A DNA stretch of 64,000 bases from the NCBI GenBank assembly GCA_012845835.1, contig JABAKD010000014.1, positions 2,525,984-2,589,983 of the forward strand, given 5' to 3'. Below, in pieces: positions 1 through 11,679 of the stretch (positions are counted from its first letter, which is position 1; each line of letters opens with the position of its first letter). A program made the position numbers and the translations under genes. The DNA comes from Undaria pinnatifida (taxonomy: Eukaryota > Sar > Phaeophyceae > Laminariales > Alariaceae). Under the pieces are notes generated by a model. The model worked only from the letters and a program-made list of their open reading frames with translations, ran no database searches and was not told the DNA's origin.

Positions 1-129
1 GTGGAGTTTCACTTTCGGTGTCATCAAAAATCAGTTTTAAGTGTCCCCAACAAGACAGGTTTTGGGTGGAGTATGGCCAATTCAAGCAAAAAAAGGAGCC
101 TAAAAAACAAATGTATGGTGCACCTCCGG

Positions 130-700
130 CCGTGAAATGTGTCGCAGCTGGTGATAGTTATCAACCCCTCCCCCTCCTTTCGAATACTCCCCCCCCCTCT
201 CCTCTCCGGTTGTACGATTTACTGGAGATATACACGATAAACTGATGCGTTCCTCCCGTCAGATTTGTCCCCTTCAAGGGTTAATAGCTGCTGCACAGAT
301 TGAGTTGCCCCCCCCCCCCCCTCTACTACCCCGCCCCCTCCCGGCCCCCGGCCCCGGTCCCCACGCCCTAAAAAAACTCCGCCCTCCCCTTACCGGTTGT
401 ACGGCTTCCAGGATATACTTGGTAAACTGATGTCTTTCCTTCCACACACAGCTGTAAGATTTTTTCCCCCTTAGAAAAGGGTTTTATAGTTTCCGCGCAC
501 AGATTGATTAACATCACCCTGTTCACCTCTGGGTACAAGCTACACTTGTAGTCCCAAGGGGAGTCGCCGAGCCATATCCTTGATGAGGACACACACGCAG
601 TAATTCGCGCGATCGGAGTTTTCACGCGCAGCTTGCGAAGATGAGTTTCGACGAAATTTTCGATCTCGCAACTGGATCCAGGAGTGCCAGGTGCACACCT
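130..700 (+). repeat. Dispersed foldback-type repeat, copy 1
   Basis: This stretch matches segments near 13.6-14.0 kb and 53.3-54.0 kb: a C-rich part, then a part with CGCGATCGGAGT and GATGAGTTTCGACGAAAT. Inside it the CCGGTTGTACG to GATAAACTG block occurs twice, so the copy carries an internal tandem duplication. Open frames here cross the repeat on both strands and are not conserved between copies, so I treat it as non-coding mobile DNA of unknown class. Confidence 0.6.
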
Positions 701-1687
701 GTTGTATTTCGTGCCAGTTACCTCCGAACTGCTGCCGCTTGCTCCTTTCTTCCCTCGCTTCTTGGAGTGGTCGCGCATAAACCGAGACGAGAGGTTCGCA
801 CGCGGGCGAACTAAATGTGGCATATGGTGGTGTGCTATAACGGTGCGCGTCACCAGCGCGAGAACCTTGTACTACTCCTGCGAACTGCTGCCGCTTGACC
901 CTTTCTTCTCTCCATTCTTCGAGCAGTCACTGCTGTAATGGAGTACCCTCCGTAGTAGAAGGATAGTTTAAACGTAGATTCGACGTGAAACCATGCCATG
1001 GTTGAGGCGAACACGTGATATTCGATGCCACTACTCACGTCAAGGCCATCATAGATGGGCGATAACGTAGGTGACGATGATGGGACGGACAAGCAGGACG
1101 CCCCTCATCTCACTACCCTGCACTACCGTGCCTTACCCTGCCTGGCCCTGTTGAATGTCTGTGTTCTAGCATTTCTATCTTGGGGATTGATTGATGCATG
1201 ATAAGCTTTTGAGTCTATCCAGCGAGCCATGAGGAGAGAACAACCAAAGACACCGGAACTCATGAGGGTCACGCTTCCCAACTCCGCCCAACCACGCATC
1301 CCCCACTCGGAACTGTCACATCACTCATCAACTCGTAAATCAGCAGCGCACGCTTCTTGCGAAGTTACAACGCGTATGAAGAGCGTTGAGCCTTTAGCGC
1401 AGAATCCTTGTCCTCTTGCACAATGCTTTCATGCCACTTTTTTTCTCCACTCTTGCCTGCACTATCCGACGTACCACACAATAGTTAACCAGTAACAATG
1501 CCGTTTTTTTTTTTTTGCCCTTTCCCTCCCTCTAATTTCTGATATACTAGCCACACACAAATAAGCCAATGATAGCGCACCCGTGGACTTGGCGAGATTC
1601 GCGGCTTCGGCACAGAAAAGGTGTACACCCTCTGCGAGCTGTTGACTCTTTTCCCCTTCGTTATTGGAGTCACGACAACGCGTGCTA
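701..1687. other. No gene recognised
   Basis: Only short unrelated frames are present. I see no conserved motif, splice-bounded exon or RNA gene. Confidence 0.5.
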
Positions 1688-2255
1688 CGATGGAGGCATA
1701 TGGCATACCGCTTTTCGGCTAAAAAATCATTTTTTCTATGAAGGACGGCCCTTTTAGCACCGCAGTCCCGGGATAGAGACAAAGCACTTGGAGTTAGACT
1801 TGAGATGCTTTTTGGAGTTGGAAATGGGTTAACACCAGGTATAACGCAAGCTCGTTGGAACGCTGCTTGTGTCTGGGCTGATCAAGGCTACGATGATAGA
1901 GGGGGGGTTGACGGGTGCCACGACAGAGGTGACACACTTTTCGTCTAAGGTGTTTTTTTGCTGAATGACCGGCCTCCTTAATTAACCCAAAATCGCCCGA
2001 AATTGGTCATTATTATTTTATTTTTTTGCGCGAAAAATTTCGTTCTGTACCTTACCCATCATGGGATTTTTCAGCCGGTCTCAGCAGTTCTAGTTTTTCT
2101 CCATTCAGTTCTTGGGAGAGGTCTTAACGCCTGTACAACTGGAAACCCATTTGGGGGGACACACCTACTTGGAATTAGTATAGGGAGGGGTTTGGGGGCT
2201 GTGCTCCTACAGCAAGGAACCTCACACAAAAAATGCCGTGCATATCTATCGTAAC
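1688..2255 (+). mobile_element. MITE family A fragments
   Basis: Pieces of the family whose complete copies lie near 34.42-34.67 kb: a GCTACGAT...AGAGG end, a TTAACCCAAAATCG core, a CATGGGATTTTTC block and a GGGAGAGGTCTTAA block. The right end runs into another dispersed motif (TTGGAATTAGTATAGGGAGG) that recurs near 3.75, 7.56 and 9.68 kb. No transposase is encoded. Confidence 0.5.
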
Positions 2256-3714
2256 ACCCGTCCGAAACATCACCGCGACCAAACCAATGGCCCACGCGGG
2301 CAACAGTTACACGAGGGCGCCCGCATTTTTGCGCGTTTCAACATAGTTTCCGGGGTGCAGAACGATTATTAAAGTAGTCCTGTTGGCCCTGGTCTCAGCC
2401 AGAGGGAAGTCGTCGCGGCCTGCAGATTCCTTCGCGAGGATGTACACACGCACCGTCCCCCCGCGCGATCGAGAGCACAAACACGCAGCTTGCAAACATG
2501 AGCTTTTGGCGAAACTGTTTTCGGCACCAACACAGCTAGTTGCCCGGTGTTTTTCGTTCTCCAGTATACGTAAGGCCACCGTCCAGCGATTCTAAAAGGT
2601 GCGCCCATTTTCGGACTTTTTTTTCTTCTCCCTGTGTCCTCAGCTTTGTGGCGGTCCCTATCAGGACAGCACCCCCCCTCGAAAAAAAAACAAGATTGAT
2701 AACAGAGGTAAGACCGCTTCATTCAATACTTGCTTACGGGGGGGGAACAGCCTGAGCGCCCAAATGCTGGGGAGGTGTCTCGAGTAGGAATAGAAACAGG
2801 TGCTGCTGCCCCGCCTCGAAAGAGATGCGCGGGCAACGATCAAAGGATCAACCATTTTGGGGCCCGTGTATGGCGGGACCACGAAAACAACGGATGCAAT
2901 ATCGTTAAAACCTATGAACGCCGCACTCCCGACCTGGGAACAAAAGCATTTAGAGTTAAGACTAGAATAATTTTTAGGAGCTGGAAACGGGCTAAGCGTC
3001 TACCAGCAACATGAGCGCGCGGCAGAACGGGCGGGAACGCGCTGCGCCCCGTCCCGTACGCGAGTCTCTTGCATGTTTTGTTGTCCGAGACAAGTCTCTC
3101 AAAAGCGGTTCAGGAACGCGCAACAAACGAGTATACGCCTTTCAACGTATGGTCCTGCGGAGTGCGGGCCACATGCACGCGTGGATGGTATATACATTTG
3201 CGACGATTACACCCCACACCCCCAGCTGAAATTGTTCGGGTATCATTGATACTTGAACGGGGAGCAAAAAGCTGTAGTTACACCAATCAGTGACGGATTG
3301 CTTCTCTTAGCTTATTTATTTACTATGTACATATATCTATAATATATATATATATAGTCCGCAGTGGATACCTCGATTTAAGAGCACCCCGTGACGAGCC
3401 GTAACAGGGTCCGCCTTGAAAAACCCTTAGGAGCTTCAGAGGGAAAACATGACGGTGGACTTTGGCGGATCTGAGCACCGAGCACTACTGCTTGCTGTTG
3501 ATTGGGGGGCTGACAAAATTGGAGCCCGATGGAGACAACAATGTAAAAGGGATCGTACAGGACGGGTGCGCGGTTTAATCCTCCTTCGTACACTCTGGGC
3601 ACTCACGCTACGAAACTCGTAGACGGCTTGAAAAGGTCGCATTTCACCGTAGTTTATGCCACTCTACAAGGACTCCAAACGGGTAAAAATCCCTTCACAA
3701 TTGAAAACCCATCT
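2256..3714. other. No gene recognised
   Basis: Short frames only. The stretch holds a small TA-rich patch near 3.34 kb. I see no exon with a recognisable family match. Confidence 0.45.
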
Positions 3715-4190
3715 TGGGGGGAGGGGGGGGGGGGGGGGGATAAGTTGGGATTAGTATAGGGAGGGGTTTGGGAGCTCTAACATGGTTTGACTACTGCAGT
3801 GGTAAACACACGGCCTTTTCTTCGAAACGGGATATTGACAGGTCGATTTTTACCGCTTTTTTAAAAGAAATCTCGAGCGCTCCTATCTTCGGCGCTCTTA
3901 ACTGCACATTGCTCTTATCTGCGATATTGGAATGCTGAATATAATGGCCTTTTTTCGAAACGGGATGTTGACGTGCCGGTTTGACCGATTTCTGAGTCCC
4001 GAACCCTCTTCTGTCTTCAGCACACGTTGCTCTTCTCTGTGTTGGGAAATACTTGGCCTTTGGTGATACGGGACATACATGCCGATTATCCCGCTTTTAA
4101 GTGCCGAATGCCGTGGTGATACGGGACACGCCGATTTGCCCGCTTTTTAAGTGCCGAATACGCTCTCATCTTGGGACACGTTGTGCGTTA
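3715..4190 (+). repeat. Poly-G run followed by degenerate tandem repeat
   Basis: A G-run near 3,719-3,740 is followed by about four decayed units. Each carries a variant of GGCCTT..TTCGAAACGGGAT, a TTTTTAAGTGCCGAA block and a CACGTTG block. Unit length falls from about 130 to 60 bp along the array. It is non-coding. Confidence 0.5.
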
Positions 4191-4671
4191 GAGGTGCCGC
4201 ACCGTTTTTTTTGGTGCAACACTCCTCGCTTGCTTGAGAAGCCAAACAAAAATGATTTTCGAGTAAAAACTGAAAGCTCCAACCGATTGGCAACAACACC
4301 CAATCCCATCGCCGAGGCAATACAAAGAAAAAAAATAACGTTCCCGACAATAAAAAAAAAGAACGGCAATCCGACGATTGTGGGAATAAGTGGAGCGACC
4401 CCTCGTCGTCATCAACAAAGAACGATGTCCATATCCGCCAACGATTTTGCATTATAACCACCATTTCCAACTCCTCGAATTATCTCCAGTCTAATTCCAA
4501 GTATTTTGTCCCCGTGTCGGGACTGCGGTGCTAAAAAGGGTTAGTAAAGGAGCTCCGTCTCTCAGATTTGTTTTTTCCCGTCAAAAAGTGCTGACGTACC
4601 TCTCTCGTGCCGTAGCAAACGTCTCCGGGTGAGCATTCTTAAAGCGGGGTACTCACGGCGCTAAGACTAAA
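4191..4671. other. No gene recognised
   Basis: Overlapping frames on both strands lack any conserved domain and probably arise by chance in this A/T-rich patch. Confidence 0.45.
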
Positions 4672-4816
4672 TGTGCTCCTCCTCCTCCTCCTCATTTCGT
4701 TCTGCGACTGATTAAAGCCACCACCGCCACCACCGCAGTGGCAATAGTGGAGAAGCGGGTTGGTTGCTGGCTCGCTTTTGCCAATACAAACGCCGCCGCC
4801 GCCGCCGCCGCCGCGG
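4672..4816. repeat. Trinucleotide microsatellites (TCC, CCA/CCG, GCC)
   Basis: Three short trinucleotide runs lie close together, including about nine GCC units near 4,791-4,816. Reading frames across them give poly-Gly or poly-Ala and are not evidence of a gene. Confidence 0.75.
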
Positions 4817-4889
4817 AAATCACGTGCGTACAACTCTATCCGCAAACACACCATACGCAGACCGTTCGGATGTTGCAGTGGGCGTGGTC

Positions 4890-5520
4890 CCGCGTTCCCG
4901 CATTATATAGTACAGTACCCTTGAATGCGGGGAGCCAGCTTAGTGCGATGCTCCCGCGTTTGTGCGGTATCCTCTAGTGCGGTGGTCCCTCGTCAGCGCG
5001 ATAACCTTTAGTGCGGGGCTCCAGTTTAGTGCAGTGTCCCGCGTTAGTGCGGTACATTTTAGTGCGAAGGGTCAATTTAGTGCGGTGGCCCTGCGTTAGT
5101 GCGGTACGTGGCCCCAGTTTTGTAGTGCGGTTTTAGGAGTCGTTCTACGGTAGCCTCCCCAACTTCTCTTTAAAGAAATCGCCGGTTTCGAAACCAACCC
5201 CTGGTCGTATCTCCTGAAATGCGGTGTCCCTCGACACCCCGACGTCATCGATCGATGGGCCTTTCCACACGGGAAAATATATGGATAATTTCGTTTTCAA
5301 TTGTTCCCTCCCTTGTGTCGAGCAGCCATGAAACGTTCGTTGAAGAAAATCGCTGTTTTGGGGGGTGGCTATCGTATAATCAGTCTTAGTGCGGGGTCCC
5401 CAGTATAGTGCGGTGTTCCGCGTTCGTGTGGTAACTTTTGGTGCGATGGTCCCGCGTTAATGCGATATCCTTTAGTGCGGGCCCCCAGCCTGTTGCGGTG
5501 AAAATCGCTTCGTCACGACC
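4890..5520 (+). repeat. TAGTGCGG array, split by a MITE
   Basis: Variants of TTAGTGCGGT recur about every 20-40 bp from 4.89 to 5.13 kb and again from 5.39 to 5.52 kb. The break between the halves is exactly a family-B MITE, so the array is older than that insertion. Related arrays lie near 26.0 and 15.0 kb. The motif resembles the subterminal TTGCGG motifs of Tigger/pogo-type elements. Confidence 0.55.
5137..5383 (+). mobile_element. MITE family B, copy 1
   Basis: About 250 bp with inverted ends: a left end reading TTCTACGGTAGCC and a right end whose complement is TACGATAGCC, next to runs of C and G. The interior blocks CGAAACCAACCCCTGGTCGT and AGCCATGAAACGTTCG recur in four other copies in the window. 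No coding capacity. Confidence 0.7.
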
Positions 5521-5639
5521 CCGCCCTACAAAGTAAGCGCAACATAATAAAAAAAATATAGTTCCGGGTTGCCATGTACACGCTGTCTATAATGTGGCAC
5601 ATGTGCTTCCGGGGTAGGTGCGAAAAAAACTGTATGTAC

Positions 5640-6190
5640 CAAACTGGCTTGGGCTGAGCTTCTTACGTAACTCAGAAACAGAACAACTGACTTGGCGACG
5701 TGGGGCTGGGTTCTTCTTTCTACCAAGAAGCAGAAAAACGGAATTGGGCCTGGTTTCTTGCTACTATTAATAGTACAAGAAACATAGAAAACTGGCTTCG
5801 GGCTGGATTATTCTTTCTGCTGCTATGTAAGAAACAGAGATACGAAGTTGGACTGGGCTTCCTGCTACTGATGGACCAGAAAAACTTAACTCTTGGGCTG
5901 AGTTTTCCACCGACAAAGAACAGAAAACTTGACTTAGAAAAACGAACTTGAGCTGGGGTCCTTACTACGACGAAGAAACAGAAAGAAAAAAAACTCACTT
6001 GGGCTGGGTTTCTCACTGACGAGAAAGAAATAGATAACTGGCTTAGAAACCCGAATTGGGGCCGGGTTTCTTAGAAACCCGAATTGGGGCCGGATTTCTT
6101 AGAAACCCGAATTGGGCCCGGGTTTCTTAGAAACCCGAATTGGGGCCGGGTTTCTTACTACTAAAAGAAACAAGAAAAACTGACGTGGGC
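5640..6190 (+). repeat. Degenerate minisatellite
   Basis: Repeated blocks of the type ACTTGGGCTGGGTTTCTT with AGAAACAGAAA, spaced 45-60 bp. Near 6,045-6,160 the array resolves into four nearly identical 30-bp units built on AGAAACCCGAATTGGGGCCG. Open frames on both strands reflect the periodicity. Confidence 0.7.
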
Positions 6191-7922
6191 CGATTGTCTT
6201 GTATCGGAGGAGAGTCTGGTCTGCACCAACTTCAGCATGGACGTACATAGTAGTCTACGGAAGAGGTGGACCCACTCACGGCTGTTTTGCGGAGAGTATC
6301 CATTGTTAACGAGACGGAATTTCACAAAAAGAAGGGAAGCATCGCCACTTCATAGATAGGCGAGCTCTCCTGCGCTACAACGGTGTTCGATCGGGGCTCT
6401 GCATATACTTGGCGAGACCAGCCAACGAAATAAACTGTAACCAAGCGCTTTTTTACGCGACTTTGTCCGGGTGCTTTTTTGCCCCCTTTCTTGTTTGATG
6501 ATTCATCCTGCTAACAATGGTTCTCCGTAAATAGTACGCTTTTTCAAGACGCGCCTCGCCTGAAGCACTGTGTAAAACCTGTATCGCCCACAAACCACTG
6601 ACTTCGGAGAAAAAATGAAAGCGCAAGTGGCCTTGCAGCACGATGAACATTTCCCCGCGGTCTGCAAGGACGGGAGACCATAATACACGCTACACGGCGG
6701 TGGAGGTGTAAAACATGTTCTCTGAGGCTAGTCAGAATCTTCCCACGAACGCTAGTAGACGGGGGTGCAACAGAAGCTTCTGAGCTCCCTCCTACGACCG
6801 TGATGGAGGTCAGCATATCACCCCTTAACGTGGCTCCACGGAACACTTCCGTTCGCGCAAACCGACCAACATGTATTACGTTGTTGTTGTTCTCACATTC
6901 ACTCGCATAATCAAGTCCGTGGTCACAGGACAGGCTCTCAGTCGCCCTGGAGCTGAGGAACACCCCAGGGCAAAAACACAAACAAAGAAACCAAAGGTGG
7001 TACACGCCTATATCACAGCTGACGCAATTCATGCCTCCGCCAGAAATATATAGAAGGTGAAATCGGGAGTCGGCCTACGATGCATGCGCTGCTTAGTCCC
7101 AAAACATATAAACTTTTTTTTTTTTTTTTTTTTTTTTAGCCTCCTGGGGATCCGGGTAAAAAAAGCTTAAGCTCCATACACTTTCGTTTGTGTACCAGTT
7201 TTCGTCCATCTGCAGAACGCAGACTTTGTGTCAACCTCGCCCCTCCGGTTTAGTCAACACTTTGAACTTGCCGGCCTTCTTTGGCTGATCCCTATACGGT
7301 TCAACCAAGAAGGTGAGATAGCCACCCAGGAATCGACAGCTCTTTTTGCTCTGTCTTTACCCTGGGTAGTGCGGGAAAAACAAATAAACTCTCTCGCGAA
7401 AAAAAAAAGTCATCATCCTAAACCGATAGCTCCACACATGTTGAGGAGCCCAACCGGTCAGCAAAAAAAAGTTTGGCCCAAAGCGTGCGACTTCTACCGT
7501 GGGACTACTCTTCAATAAACGCCGTTAGAAATGGAAACCCGGGGTGGGGGAAAGATTACTTGGAATTAATGTAGAGCTCCGTACCTCTCGCCCAGAAAAA
7601 TGAATCTTGGGTGGAAAAACGAAAGTGCTAATATGTGAATAAGATGGACGGCACCATGGCCTAGCTACGTAGGTATACAACGAAAACGATTTCGAAAAAA
7701 AAAGGAAGAAAAAATCCGGCGAGTTTGGGGTTAACTGGAGCCCAGTAACTCAAAAAACGTTTCAGACGAAAAAAAAAAATGTTGACAAGTGTCTGTGGTG
7801 GATTGCGGCCTCTGACTATTTAAACCAAGATTGTTAGGCGAAGCGCTAGCTCGACGCTGAAACCACACGTCAGACAGATGACGATCTCTAGACGATCTAT
7901 ATCCTTTATCTGTCAGCATTGT
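6191..7922. other. No gene recognised
   Basis: The longest frame, on the minus strand near 6,544-7,032, shows no known domain and no convincing splice context. A T-run lies near 7,112-7,137. Nothing else stands out. Confidence 0.45.
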
Positions 7923-8219
7923 ATAAGCCGGTCGCCCCGGTGGCGTATCAGGTTTACCCTCGAGCCTGCCATAATAGGTCAGTTTCGTGAGTTCGAATCC
8001 CCCCGAGTGCATGCTCGTATAAATTCGTAGGGACTTTTTCTTTGTGCACAAATTGACTTGCGGAAAGCGCGAGAGCGTGAGTTAGCAACACTCGATGAAG
8101 AATCGACGTGCAGTGGGATTGCTGAGCCCTATGCGCGATAAACATCGAAGGCAAGAACCGGGGGGGAGAAGGAACGACACCTGTGACCACGGCTTCTCCA
8201 CCAGAAGCTGGAAAGTAGA
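7923..8219 (+). mobile_element. tRNA-derived SINE, copy 1
   Basis: The head carries a pol III A-box-like TGGCGTATCAGG (7,941-7,952) and a B box GAGTTCGAATCC (7,989-8,000) at tRNA-like spacing. A tail of about 220 bp follows. The same unit occurs at 14.25-14.54 kb (minus) and 17.09-17.38 kb (plus) with similar ends, so this is a dispersed SINE and not a single tRNA gene. This copy has the best-preserved B box. Confidence 0.75.
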
Positions 8220-8226
8220 GGTCACT

Positions 8227-8496
8227 GATTCTACGATAGCAGCCCCCCCAAAAGAACATTGATTTTCTTCAACGAACGTTTCATGGCGCTGCTCGACACA
8301 AGGAAGGACGCGATTGAAAACAAAGCATGTCCACCTATTTTCTTGAGTCCTGAAGGGCCTATCGATCGATCGATGACGTCGGGGAGGGTGTCGAGGGGAC
8401 ACCGTATTTCAGGAGAATACGCCCGCGAGCTGGTTTTGAAACCGGCGATTTCGTCAAAAAAGATAAGCTGGGGGGGGGGCTACCGTAGAATGACTC
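8227..8496 (-). mobile_element. MITE family B, copy 2
   Basis: The reverse complement matches the copy at 5,137-5,383, including the ATTCTACGATAGC / GCTACCGTAGAAT ends and the internal AACGAACGTTTCATGGC block. It begins directly after the SINE tail. Confidence 0.7.
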
Positions 8497-8517
8497 GTCA
8501 TGTGTGTGAAAAACAAA

Positions 8518-8746
8518 AACTTACAAACAAACAAACAAACAAAACAAACAAAACAAACAAGCAAACAAACAAAACAAACAAACAAAACAAACAAACAAAC
8601 AAACAAACAAACAAACAAACAAACAAACAAACAAACAAACAAACAAACAAAACAAACAAACAAACAAACAAAACAAACAAACAAACAAAACAAACAAACA
8701 AACAAACAAACAAACAGACAGACAAACATACAAACAAACAAACAAG
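8518..8746. repeat. AAAC microsatellite
   Basis: About 230 bp of nearly uninterrupted ACAA/AAAC units with occasional AAAAC variants. Long frames of Asn-Lys-Gln-Thr on one strand and Phe-Val-Cys-Leu on the other are by-products. Confidence 0.95.
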
Positions 8747-9377
8747 AAAAAAAAAAAAAAAAATGGAGCAGAATCCGTGCGTTAAAGACCGACCAAAAAG
8801 AGCTATGGTCAGGGGCTACCTCTTGGGACCCTATTTGAAGGCGGTCCGGGGTCACCCCCGCGGGTGATCCCCCTGTTCTTTTCGCGGCCCCTCAAGCTTC
8901 CGCACCGTTCCGGTCGTGCGGCAGGAATCCGCGACGGAAGGGCAAGCTATACGCTGTGGCAAACGAAATCTCCCATGTATCAGACAGTTCGCACGTACGA
9001 GTACGAGCTCGCTCCACACGCCCCCCGGTGTCCTGTTTTTCATGAGCAAGACCGCGGTACGGTGTCGCCGCCCGAGCTTCCACGCTCTGGGGCTTTTATC
9101 TGGAGGGCATCTCTCTCTCTCCGGTTTGGACAAGCTATCAGACCATAAAAAGGGGTGAATGCTGGTTATTCCGTTAAGCAAAATCCTGCGATTGGATCGT
9201 GTGGGCGACCACAAAGGGCATTTTTTTTTTGTTTTCCCCCCCGTCAGAGGCAGAGAGTCTGTCGTGGAAGCGCTGAAAACACTGTATGTAGTGAAAAAGG
9301 GGGGGGTAGATCGTAACAACAACCCTCTCTCCACAAACAGTGGCCTTCGTCGATCCAACTCACAGGTATAGACGTGC
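8747..9377. other. No gene recognised
   Basis: Frames on both strands overlap without any conserved motif. No exon-like splice boundaries supported by homology. Confidence 0.45.
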
Positions 9378-9725
9378 TACGATTATAGAGGTGTAGAAGA
9401 TTTTTCGCCCCGAAAAAATGTTTTTTGAACCCCCCGGGCCACCTTAACCCACCTTTCTCGTAAATTTTACGTAGCTAGTAGGCCAGTTTTCTTTTTATTT
9501 TTGGGGTGATTCTCGTCGTGGTGTACCTAGCTACCTGTTCATCCGGCACATGGTACACAGGTACGTATCAATAGCGGTTTTAATTTTTCTCCCAAAGATA
9601 CCGTTTTTTTTTTGGGAGGGGGGGGGATCTTAACGCCCTTTTTTTTCACAACTGGAAACCCGTATTTGGGGACAATTTACTTGGAATTAGTATAGGGAGG
9701 GGGGTTTGGGGTTGTCTACTTGTAA
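9378..9725 (+). mobile_element. MITE family A-like copy, decayed
   Basis: Starts with GTGCTACGATTATAGAGGTG and keeps the family order: CTTAACCCACC, GTGTACCTAGCTACC, TTTTTCTCCCAAAGATACCG, then the TTGGAATTAGTATAGGGAGG motif. It is longer than the 255-bp copies. Confidence 0.5.
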
Positions 9726-9944
9726 AGGGGTTAAGCTCTTAAGATGAGGAAACCTCCGAAGAAAAAAAAAAACTGCTACGAACATATATAATTCAGATCG
9801 TCTCTGGGTCGCATAGATCGCATACGAGGTACCAGAGACCCTGTCTGTCCCTTTGGACACATGCATGCTTCGGTTAGAGTCATCTCATGGCAGCGGCTGA
9901 ACTTTTTGGGCCAAAATGGTTGAGCTCCTCGAATGAAGAACCAC

Positions 9945-10125
9945 CGTTCAGTCGAATAGTCGGATACTCTCTAAGAGCATACGTCGTGCATTAGTGTGCT
10001 AGGACCCGCGCGTGTTGAATACCTGGTGATTTTTTTTTGTCGTTCAGTCGATTAGTCGGATACTCTCCACGAGCATACGTCGTGCATTAGTGTGCTACGA
10101 CCTGCGTGTTGAATTCCTGATAGTT
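9945..10125 (+). repeat. Two tandem copies of a 90-bp unit
   Basis: A block with GTCGGATACTCTC, GAGCATACGTCGTGCATTAG and GTGTTGAAT occurs twice in succession, each copy ending in a T-run. It lies 215 bp upstream of the RWP-RK exon, presumably in its intron or 5' flank. Confidence 0.75.
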
Positions 10126-10340
10126 TTTTTTTGGTCGGGTTTTTGCGCGAACGAATGCCTTCGAAGACCCATGTTTCGGGTGAGACGTTGGAGCTCCTCG
10201 TCGTGTTCGGGGAGCTCAAAAACTCCTCCGCTGCACCCTCTTACTCTTAAGATTCCCACACCATAGCGCTAAAAATGTAATATCTTGAGCATGTTTCTCG
10301 TCAACCTTTTCATGTAAGTTTTTTTTCCTTTTTCTCACAG

Positions 10341-10556
10341 GCGCTGAGCATCTCAGCGACCACCTTGAAGCGACTGTGCCGGCTGTATGGAATCAAGCGC
10401 TGGCCTTTTCGTCAGATTTCGGGAATCGACCGAACCGTGGACCGCCTTAAGGCCGAGCTTGGACCGTCCCGATTTTTGATGCCCGGGGGAGCAATACCGG
10501 ACCCAATCGCGGATCACATCCGGGAACTGCACGCCCACCGTCAAGGAATCGTTAAC
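10341..10556 (+). CDS. RWP-RK domain exon (transcription factor, partial gene)
   Basis: RWP-RK proteins bind DNA and act in nitrogen response or gamete and life-cycle control in plants and algae. This 72-codon exon carries the core of the domain: LSISATTLKRLCR, then GIKRWPFRQI, then a DRTVDRLKAEL helix. This is the family order of a threonine-leucine-lysine helix, the Arg-Trp-Pro box and the following helix. Boundaries are a T-rich tract ending CACAG before 10,341 and GTAAGT after 10,556, and both ends are phase 0. The first part of the domain should lie in an upstream exon that I could not find. A partial copy of the exon's 3' half lies at 11,680-11,796. I cannot tell which RWP-RK subfamily this is, nor whether the gene is active. 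Confidence 0.75.
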
Positions 10557-11228
10557 GTAAGTAAGCACGTGCTATGCAGACGATAGAGGTCGTAGCGCTT
10601 TTTGGCTAAAAACGCATTTTGAATGATGGTCCTCGCGGCCTTAACCCCTGTAGAGCCTAAAAAATCCCTTCCTATACTAACTTCAAGTGAATTTGTTCCC
10701 AAAAAAAGGTTGGTTTTCCAGTTGTGAAGGCGCTGAAAAAACAGATCGACGGAATTTCGCTGCTCTTTTTTTTCTTCTTTTTCTTGTATTCTTGCATTTT
10801 TTTTTGCTTTGAATCGTACCTCGACCATACTGTAATGGGATTGTTGACCAATCATTTGGGCTTCTGAATTTTTTCGTTTATCGCCAAAACCCAGTTGTTG
10901 GAATAGGTAGGGGAATGGGGCGCTTTTAAAAAAATTAGGCAAGCCCGAGGAAAAAAAGGGTGCACCTCTCTTTTCAGTAGTCCAAGTAAACGTAGTGGAG
11001 CCATCATACGGTTGGGGTTTCGCTTTTTGGGGGGTCACACGTTTTTGACCGGGGTTGATGCGAGCTAGCTCCAGCTCCTCGAGCGTGGAAACATCGGCTA
11101 GCATGCTAATTTTTTTGCGAGTATTTTTGTTTCAGGCCTACTATCAATTATAGCGCGTAATAGAAATGCTCCCAGTCGGGTTTCGAGCGAACGAAACGCC
11201 TTCGAAGGTCATGTTTCGGGTGATGGTT
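10557..11228 (+). other. Intron-like sequence after the RWP-RK exon
   Basis: A CTTCCTATACTAACTTCAAG block (reverse of the dispersed TTGGAATTAGTATAGG motif) and T-runs are present. A minus-strand frame of 187 codons shows no domain. A TTCGAAGGTCATGTTTCGGG block near 11.2 kb matches one near 10.16 kb, and a related inverted block lies near 29.5 kb. Confidence 0.5.
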
Positions 11229-11504
11229 GAGTCGTTCTGCGGTAACCCCCCCCCCCCCAGCTTTTCTTCAGCGAAATCGCCGGTTTTGGAACCAGCTCCC
11301 AGCCGTATCTCCTGACATACGGTGTCCCTTGCCGCCCCTACGCCATCTCGTTCAATCGTCCTCAAAGCTTTGCAAACAAGTAAGAAAATGTTTTTCACTA
11401 ATAGGATGATTTTTTCATAGCACCTTTCCTCGTGTCGACCAGCTATGAAACGTTCGTAAAGGAACATCGCCGTTTTTTTTGGGGGGGCTAGATATCGTAG
11501 AATC
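11229..11504 (+). mobile_element. MITE family B, copy 3
   Basis: Starts GAGTCGTTCTGCGGTAACC plus a C-run and ends with a G-run and ATATCGTAGAAT. The internal blocks CAGCTCCCAGCCGTATCTCC and GACCAGCTATGAAACGTTCG are those of the family. Confidence 0.7.
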
Positions 11505-11679
11505 AATCGGTGGACGATGGATGATGGTGATAGTGACCTCCTCCCCACGTTAGGAGCTCAGAAAAAATCTTAGAATCTGACGCGCACCCCTGTTTATGGT
11601 GGAGCTTGGACACCACCCGCCCGATCTTTCATGTTCGGGGGACTCGGAATTTTTAGGGTTTTTTTTTTTTGTTTTTTTC

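Noticed and set aside
368-853. 161-codon minus-strand frame
   Set aside because: It spans the dispersed foldback repeat and is not conserved in the other copies; no domain.
8259-8867. Long frame on the plus strand and mirror frames on the minus strand
   Set aside because: They arise from the AAAC microsatellite, which keeps several frames open by periodicity.
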